From contig DIPO01000044.1 in assembly GCA_002427045.1 (NCBI GenBank), positions 21,356 through 30,747 of the forward strand: a stretch of DNA of 9,392 nucleotides, in the 5' to 3' direction. The notes beneath the pieces are model-generated. The model was not told the origin of the DNA. It searched no databases and saw nothing but the letters and a program-made list of their open reading frames with translations. The DNA is from Firmicutes bacterium UBA5486 (lineage in GTDB: Bacteria; Bacillota; UBA4882; UBA10575). The position numbers and the translations under genes are program-made. Below are positions 5,960-9,392 of this stretch, piece after piece; positions within the stretch are counted from its first letter, which is position 1; each line of letters begins with the position of its first letter.

Positions 5960-6817
5960 TTAAAAGATCTCCTGCACTGCTTGGGCTGCCTTATAAGAGC
6001 TTCTAACCAGAGGGCCGGCAGCCACATAGCAAAAACCCATCTCCTCCCCAATCTTTTTATACTCCGCAAAAACATCCGGTGATAAATACTCTACTACCGG
6101 GTGATGTTTCGTAGAAGGAGCCAGATATTGGCCAATCGTAAGTAGGTCACATCCAACCTTTCTTAAATCTCTAAATATATCTATGATCTCCGTCCTCTTC
6201 TCTCCCAGCCCCAACATAATACCGGATTTTGTTAGAAGCTCCTGATTAATACTTTTTACAGTAGCCAAGAGTTCCAGAGATCTTTGGTAATTAGCCTCCG
6301 GCCTAACTTCAGAATAAAGACGGGGAACAGTCTCCACATTATGATTAATAATATCTGGCTTAGCTTTCACCACTGTACAAAGAGCCTGATAATCTCCTTT
6401 AAAATCAGGAATTAATACCTCAATGGTCACTTTACGGTTTAGATTTTTAATTTCTCTAATTACCGCAGCAAATTGTTCTGCCCCTCCGTCTGGTAAATCA
6501 TCTCTAGTCACTGAAGTTATTACTACATGCTTTAATTTAAGTTCTGCTACTGCCTGAGCTACACGTGCCGGTTCATCTTCTTCCGGGGGTAATAATTTCC
6601 CGTTTTGCACATTACAGAATGTACAATGGCGAGTACAATATTTACCAAGAATCATAAAAGTCGCGGTTTTCTTACTAAAACACTCCATTAAATTAGGACA
6701 ACGAGCCTCTTCACATACAGTATGGAGTGTCAACCTTTTTAATAATTTCTCAACTTCGTTTTTCTCCTTACCTGCTTGCAGCTTAACTTTTAACCACTGC
6801 GGTTTACGTGATTTCAT
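5960..6817 (-). CDS. lipA: lipoyl synthase (radical SAM)
   Basis: Radical-SAM enzyme that inserts two sulfur atoms into octanoyl groups on lipoyl domains, producing the lipoyl cofactor of 2-oxoacid dehydrogenases and GcvH. Both iron-sulfur clusters are intact. C35, C40 and C46 (CEEARCPNLMEC) bind the auxiliary, sacrificial cluster. C61, C65 and C68 (CTRHCTFC) bind the SAM cluster. The conserved C-terminal RSSY serine motif, a ligand of the auxiliary cluster in this family, is present. Length from the chosen start is 285 residues, normal for the family. A TTG at 6838 would add 7 residues, but GGAGTG lies 5 nt before the ATG at 6817, so I start there. lpdA follows on the same strand, 256 bp from its chosen start, with a repeat element in between. 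No lipB or lplA is visible. Confidence 0.95.
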   Translation of the reverse strand: MKSRKPQWLKVKLQAGKEKNEVEKLLKRLTLHTVCEEARCPNLMECFSKKTATFMILGKYCTRHCTFCNVQNGKLLPPEEDEPARVAQAVAELKLKHVVITSVTRDDLPDGGAEQFAAVIREIKNLNRKVTIEVLIPDFKGDYQALCTVVKAKPDIINHNVETVPRLYSEVRPEANYQRSLELLATVKSINQELLTKSGIMLGLGEKRTEIIDIFRDLRKVGCDLLTIGQYLAPSTKHHPVVEYLSPDVFAEYKKIGEEMGFCYVAAGPLVRSSYKAAQAVQEIF

Positions 6818-6857
6818 TGTTTCACTCCAGTTTATCAAGATTATAGAATTGTCTTTT

Positions 6858-6902
6858 TCAAAGAATCGTAAAATTTGCTAAATAAAAAGCTATAGTTCTC
6901 AC
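6858..6902 (-). CDS. possible 14-residue leader ORF upstream of lipA
   Basis: AAAGGAG (6916-6910) lies 7 nt before a GTG at 6902 that opens 14 codons (MRTIAFYLANFTIL) ending in TGA at 6860-6858, 40 nt before the lipA start. The spacing is good for translation initiation. The peptide has no run of one amino acid that would suggest classical attenuation. It may be a leader peptide, a remnant of a lost gene, or chance. Confidence 0.25.
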   Translation of the reverse strand: MRTIAFYLANFTIL

Positions 6903-6933
6903 CTTTTCGCTCCTTTAAATTATTTTAACTTGA

Positions 6934-6947
6934 CCTTTACGTAAAGG
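6934..6947. promoter_or_regulatory. 14-bp perfect palindrome in the lipA leader, operator candidate
   Basis: CCTTTAC directly abuts GTAAAGG with no spacer. A possible - strand promoter, TTGTAA (6973-6968), 17 bp, TATCCT (6950-6945), places the palindrome at the -10 and transcription start, where a dimeric repressor could act. The shape resembles sites of MerR-type or other dimeric regulators; the regulator is not identifiable from this window. Confidence 0.45.
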
Positions 6948-6972
6948 ATACGAAATGTTGAGTTTTGTTACA

Positions 6973-7002
6973 ATATTACCTCCTATTTTAGTATATCGGC
7001 AA
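6973..7002 (-). promoter_or_regulatory. orphan consensus Shine-Dalgarno and alternative promoter upstream of lipA
   Basis: AGGAGGT (6984-6978 on the - strand) is a consensus SD, but the only start at normal distance is TTG (6973-6971), immediately followed by TAA. An ATT at 6974 would open 19 codons ending at 6915. The same stretch can be read as a promoter: TTGCCG (7002-6997), 18 bp, TAATAT (6978-6973). Which reading is right cannot be decided by eye. Confidence 0.3.
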
Positions 7003-7031
7003 ATACTTCAGGTTTTTTATGCATTTTGTCG

Positions 7032-7075
7032 AAAAAAAAACCGATCCTAAATATTTAATTTAGAATCGGTTTTTT
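7032..7075 (-). terminator. Rho-independent terminator of the paaK-ACT operon
   Basis: An 18-bp stem (7035-7052 with 7058-7075) surrounds a 5-nt loop. The single non-Watson-Crick pair is a G-U wobble on the - strand RNA but an A-C mismatch on the + strand, and nine T residues follow on the - strand (7040-7032). Both points show it acts on leftward transcripts, 3 nt after the ACT gene. lipA must therefore be transcribed separately. Confidence 0.92.
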
Positions 7076-7077
7076 AC

Positions 7078-7509
7078 TTAAAACTTGTATACCTCACCAC
7101 CGGTAAGCAAGCGAATCCCGGAAGCATTCAACAACTGAATCGCCCGGTCAATCTCTTCTACTCGAAAAACAACCACTGCATTCTCCCTTGTTTTCCCGAC
7201 AAAAGCATACATATACTCAATATTTACTCCTTTTTCTTCCAGAATATTGAGTACTCTTGCTAATCCTCCGGGTTGATCCGGAGTTTCTACTGCAATCACT
7301 TCAGTTTCGCTTACCGTAAAATGTTCTTTTTTTAATACTTCCTCTGCTTTTACTGGATCATTAACAATTAATCTTAAGATTCCAAAATCAGTAGTATCAG
7401 CAACAGAAAGCGCTCTAATATTTATCTTGTTTTCGCCTAACACCCTAGTAACACCAGCTAAGCGTCCGGATTTATTCTCTATAAAGACTGAAATCTGCTT
7501 TACTTTCAA
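7078..7509 (-). CDS. double-ACT domain protein, paaK-linked amino-acid sensor
   Basis: Small cytoplasmic protein of 143 residues made almost wholly of two ACT domains. The first is ~1-68 (ISVFIENKSGRLAGVTRVL), the second ~69-143 (IAVETPDQPGGLARVLNIL). Each has the beta-alpha-beta pattern and the Gly-containing loop that usually binds an amino acid at a dimer interface. No catalytic domain is attached. Stand-alone double-ACT proteins of this length commonly accompany paaK and indolepyruvate ferredoxin oxidoreductase genes in anaerobes, so sensing of an aromatic amino acid is a fair inference; the ligand is not proven. The TTG start at 7509 is supported by GGGAGGGG just upstream; a nearby ATG is out of frame. 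It follows paaK by 101 bp, has a possible promoter of its own, and ends at a strong terminator. Confidence 0.85.
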   Translation of the reverse strand: MKVKQISVFIENKSGRLAGVTRVLGENKINIRALSVADTTDFGILRLIVNDPVKAEEVLKKEHFTVSETEVIAVETPDQPGGLARVLNILEEKGVNIEYMYAFVGKTRENAVVVFRVEEIDRAIQLLNASGIRLLTGGEVYKF

Positions 7510-7543
7510 CCATTTCCCCTCCCTATAATCTTCCTTGAATTAT

Positions 7544-7572
7544 ATTTTACTATATTTTAGATTTACCGGCAA
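7544..7572 (-). promoter_or_regulatory. candidate internal promoter for the ACT-domain gene
   Basis: On the - strand, TTGCCG (7572-7567) is followed after exactly 17 bp by TAAAAT (7549-7544), 5 of 6 matches to the -10 consensus. The same -35 hexamer and spacing occur in the T-box promoter of paaK. This would let the ACT protein be made when the T-box keeps paaK off. Confidence 0.45.
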
Positions 7573-7610
7573 TTATAGGGGCAATAAATTGGTCCGCTTT
7601 ACCATTATAA

Positions 7611-8918
7611 TTAAACCCGATAAACTTCTCTCTTATCTACCACCCTTTTAGCCTTACCTTCACTCCGGGGAATTGTTTTCGGTTCTACCAATTTAACCCG
7701 AACCCCAATCCCTAAAGTTGTTTCGATCTCTTTTTTAATCCTTCTACCTAAGCCCTCCAGTTTTCTTACTTCACTAGAAAATAGTTTCTCCGAAACCTCT
7801 ACCCAGATTTCAAGATCATCCAAATTACCTTTACGATCAACTACTAATAGGTAGTGGGGTTCAGTATCGCCATTCGCCAGTAAAACACTTTCAATCTGAG
7901 AAGGAAAGACATTAACTCCCCTAATAATTAACATATCATCGGTTCTACCTAAAATCCGGTTCATCCGGATCATAGTTCTCCCACAATCACAGGCTTCAGG
8001 ATACAACAAGCTTACATCTTTAGTACGATAACGGATTACCGGAAAGGCCTCTTTTGTAAGAGTAGTAAAGACTAACTCTCCCTCTTGACCATAAGGAAGA
8101 GGCTTGCCTGCCTCGGGATCTATTACTTCTACTAAAAAATGATCCTCTGAAATATGCAAACCATTCTGCTCTTGACATTCGATTGCTACTCCAGGCCCGA
8201 TAATCTCTGATAAACCATAGATATCATAAGCCTTTACTCCTAATTTTTCTTGGATCTCCCGACGCATACTCTCAGACCAGGGTTCAGCACCAAAAATTCC
8301 AGCTTTTAAAGGAAGTGTCCGGAGATCTATTCCCTCTTCAGCAGCGACTTCAGCCATATATAGAGCATAAGATGGTGTACAAGCCAGCATTGTAATGCCA
8401 AAATCTTTCATCACCTGAACCTGCCGTTTAGTATTCCCCCCTGAAGTAGGAACCACCGTAGCGCCTACCATCTCTGCCCCATAATGGACACCTAGGCCAC
8501 CAGTAAATAAACCATAGCCATAGGCAATCTGAATCCGGTCACGAATACCCCCACTAGCGCTACTGATACTCCGTGCCATAATCTCAGCCCAAGTCTTGAT
8601 ATCGTTTCTTGTATAGCCAACCACCGTCATCTTTCCAGTTGTCCCCGATGAAGCATGAATCCGGACAACCTCATCCATCTTAGCTGCGAACAAACCAAAT
8701 GGATAATTCTCCCGCAAGTCTTCCTTAGTGGTAAAAGGAAGATACCTCACATCTTCCAAAGAACGAATATCTTCAGGTGTTACTCCTATTTTTTCCATCT
8801 TTCTCCGGTAAAAGTCTACGTTTTCATAAACTCTACGTAAAGTAGCCTTTAATCTTTTTAACTGTAACTCTTCCAGACGCCTTCTGGACATACTCTCATA
8901 TTCCGGACTCCACATCAC
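7611..8918 (-). CDS. paaK: phenylacetate-CoA ligase (arylacetate-CoA synthetase)
   Basis: Adenylate-forming cytoplasmic enzyme that makes phenylacetyl-CoA from phenylacetate, ATP and CoA, via an acyl-AMP intermediate. At 435 residues it matches the compact PaaK family. SSGTTGK (90-96) is the ATP-phosphate loop. YGLSEIIGPG is the adenine/substrate motif. The D in YRTKD binds ribose, and GRTDDMLIIRGVNVFPSQIE is the hinge and C-terminal domain signature. K422 in PRSEGKAKR is the likely adenylation lysine. A CDCG cysteine pair before the hinge is usual in PaaK. The start is GTG at 8918, 9 nt after AAGGAG; ATG at 8915 is the alternative. It is the first gene of a paaK-ACT operon behind a T-box read as Phe-specific, which points to use in phenylalanine synthesis or salvage. 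Indoleacetate or 4-hydroxyphenylacetate are possible alternative substrates. Confidence 0.93.
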   Translation of the reverse strand: MMWSPEYESMSRRRLEELQLKRLKATLRRVYENVDFYRRKMEKIGVTPEDIRSLEDVRYLPFTTKEDLRENYPFGLFAAKMDEVVRIHASSGTTGKMTVVGYTRNDIKTWAEIMARSISSASGGIRDRIQIAYGYGLFTGGLGVHYGAEMVGATVVPTSGGNTKRQVQVMKDFGITMLACTPSYALYMAEVAAEEGIDLRTLPLKAGIFGAEPWSESMRREIQEKLGVKAYDIYGLSEIIGPGVAIECQEQNGLHISEDHFLVEVIDPEAGKPLPYGQEGELVFTTLTKEAFPVIRYRTKDVSLLYPEACDCGRTMIRMNRILGRTDDMLIIRGVNVFPSQIESVLLANGDTEPHYLLVVDRKGNLDDLEIWVEVSEKLFSSEVRKLEGLGRRIKKEIETTLGIGVRVKLVEPKTIPRSEGKAKRVVDKREVYRV

Positions 8919-8945
8919 TGCCCAACACTCCTTTACTTAGTAAAT

Positions 8946-8984
8946 AAAAAAGCCTTTCGTCTCTATACTGCGAGACGAAAGGCT
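8946..8984 (-). terminator. T-box regulated intrinsic terminator
   Basis: A perfect 13-bp stem, with arms at 8972-8984 and 8951-8963 and an 8-nt loop, is followed by a U-run on the - strand (8951-8946). The adjoining T-box sequence offers the competing antiterminator. It lies 28 bp before the paaK start codon. Confidence 0.93.
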
Positions 8985-9233
8985 AAACTTCCGCGGTACC
9001 ACATCGCTTACCAAATGGGCCACTTTCACCACGGGGATCTCAATCTATCCCGATGGCTGTCCTCTGATAACGGCGGGACAATCCCGGCTTAACCTACCAC
9101 CCTTCCGGGCTTCAGTCTACAACTCCGAGGAGAACTTCGCACTAACTCCCGGGACCTCCCTTCCACCAACGGAGGTTCGCTAAAACCCTTCTTCCAGGCT
9201 ACTCTTCCTCTTCATAGTTTTTTTAAAATAATT
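8946..9233 (-). ncRNA. T-box riboswitch leader, probably tRNA-Phe specific, controlling paaK
   Basis: All main T-box parts can be seen on the - strand. Stem I spans ~9215-9120 with an AGAGTA bulge near 9207, an apical GGTGGAAGG region near 9165, and the specifier region GCGAAG-TTC-TCCTCGGAG. By alignment to the usual GAA-n-NNN-n-CCTCGGAG layout, the specifier is UUC (9134-9132), a Phe codon. Stem II/III sequence with the CGTTATC motif follows. The T-box itself is TGTGGTACCGCGG (9003-8991). Its UGGU bulge would pair with an ACCA 3' end, matching the A discriminator of tRNA-Phe. A terminator follows at once. Uncharged tRNA should stabilise the antiterminator and switch paaK on. The T-box identity is very sure; the UUC reading is probable (shifting one base gives GUU, Val). 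Confidence 0.95.
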
Positions 9234-9239
9234 TATTGC

Positions 9240-9268
9240 ATTATACCACAGCATCAAGCAATCGGCAA
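9240..9268 (-). promoter_or_regulatory. promoter of the T-box-paaK-ACT transcript
   Basis: TTGCCG (9268-9263), a 17-bp spacer, and a perfect TATAAT (9245-9240) with an upstream TG in the extended -10 position. Initiation is expected near 9233, just before stem I of the T-box. Confidence 0.85.
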
Positions 9269-9321
9269 GAGGTTAAAATAATATTATGTAGTTATTCTAT
9301 GATAATGTTATGTTAAAGAAG

Positions 9322-9392
9322 TTTTTTTGCGTTGTGTCCTTTTTAAAAGGTCCCAACACAATATATAGTGTTGGGCTTGTATTAGGCTATCA
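9322..9392. repeat. second copy of the MITE-like element, cut by the window edge
   Basis: Positions 9324-9351 are identical over 28 bp to 5789-5816 of the first copy. Looser similarity continues (CCAAC...AATATAT). This copy has a longer T-run at its start. Inside, CCCAACAC (9352-9359) pairs with GTGTTGGG (9368-9375) around an AT loop, where copy 1 has ACAATATATTGT. No matching right-hand inverted repeat is seen before the end of the window, so the element is either longer and unfinished or truncated. Confidence 0.6.

Noticed and set aside
6818..6838. Longer LipA starting at TTG 6838
   Set aside because: The SD GGAGTG lies inside this extension and is spaced for the ATG at 6817.
6930..6960. 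MerR-type + strand promoter with TTGACC and the palindrome as spacer
   Set aside because: The -35 and palindrome look right, but no acceptable -10 occurs at 17-19 bp and no + strand gene follows.
6983..7024. 13-codon ATG ORF (MHKKPEVFADILK) on the - strand just after the ACT-gene terminator
   Set aside because: It has no SD, begins 8 nt after the terminator U-run, and overlaps likely promoter sequence, so translation is unlikely.
8655..8840. 61-codon + strand frame opposite paaK
   Set aside because: Antisense to the PaaK N-terminal region, with no protein-family signal.

Overview
The window looks like chromosomal DNA from a low-GC, Gram-positive-type (Firmicutes/Clostridia-like) bacterium. 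The evidence is the AT-rich intergenic DNA, strong Shine-Dalgarno (SD) sites, frequent TTG/GTG starts, a T-box leader, and protein families such as the paaK-linked double-ACT protein. A more exact placement is not possible from the sequence. There are nine credible genes. Only the first (cysK) is on the + strand; the other eight run on the - strand. No insertion sequence with a transposase, phage gene, CRISPR array, tRNA or rRNA was found.

Layout, left to right. Positions 1-312 hold an unrecognised, comparatively GC-rich stretch, then an extended -10 promoter with a perfect inverted repeat just downstream, then cysK (cysteine synthase). cysK and a convergent gene for a secreted Spy/CpxP-like LTxxQ protein share a bidirectional terminator. 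Leftward-reading genes follow: kdgK (2-keto-3-deoxygluconate kinase; its -10 box sits inside a palindrome), an HD-GYP cyclic-di-GMP phosphodiesterase-like protein, lpdA (dihydrolipoamide dehydrogenase), lipA (lipoyl synthase), a small double-ACT protein, and paaK (phenylacetate-CoA ligase).

The most informative region is the right end. paaK is preceded by a complete T-box riboswitch with its own promoter. I read the specifier as UUC (Phe), and the T-box bulge UGGU fits the A discriminator base of tRNA-Phe. Induction of an arylacetate-CoA ligase by uncharged tRNA-Phe suggests phenylacetate is activated to make phenylalanine by reductive carboxylation, rather than being degraded. The adjacent ACT-domain protein could sense the aromatic amino acid. 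The indolepyruvate/phenylpyruvate:ferredoxin oxidoreductase this model needs is not in the window.

lipA and lpdA belong together functionally: LipA inserts sulfur into lipoyl domains and LpdA reoxidises them. The E2 or GcvH partners are not here. Between them lies an 82-bp element with perfect 14-bp terminal inverted repeats and possible 6-bp flanking direct repeats. A second, probably cut-off copy lies at the right edge, so this looks like a MITE-like family. The lipA leader is also unusual: it has a consensus SD with no normal start codon, a 14-bp palindrome and a 14-codon mini-ORF.
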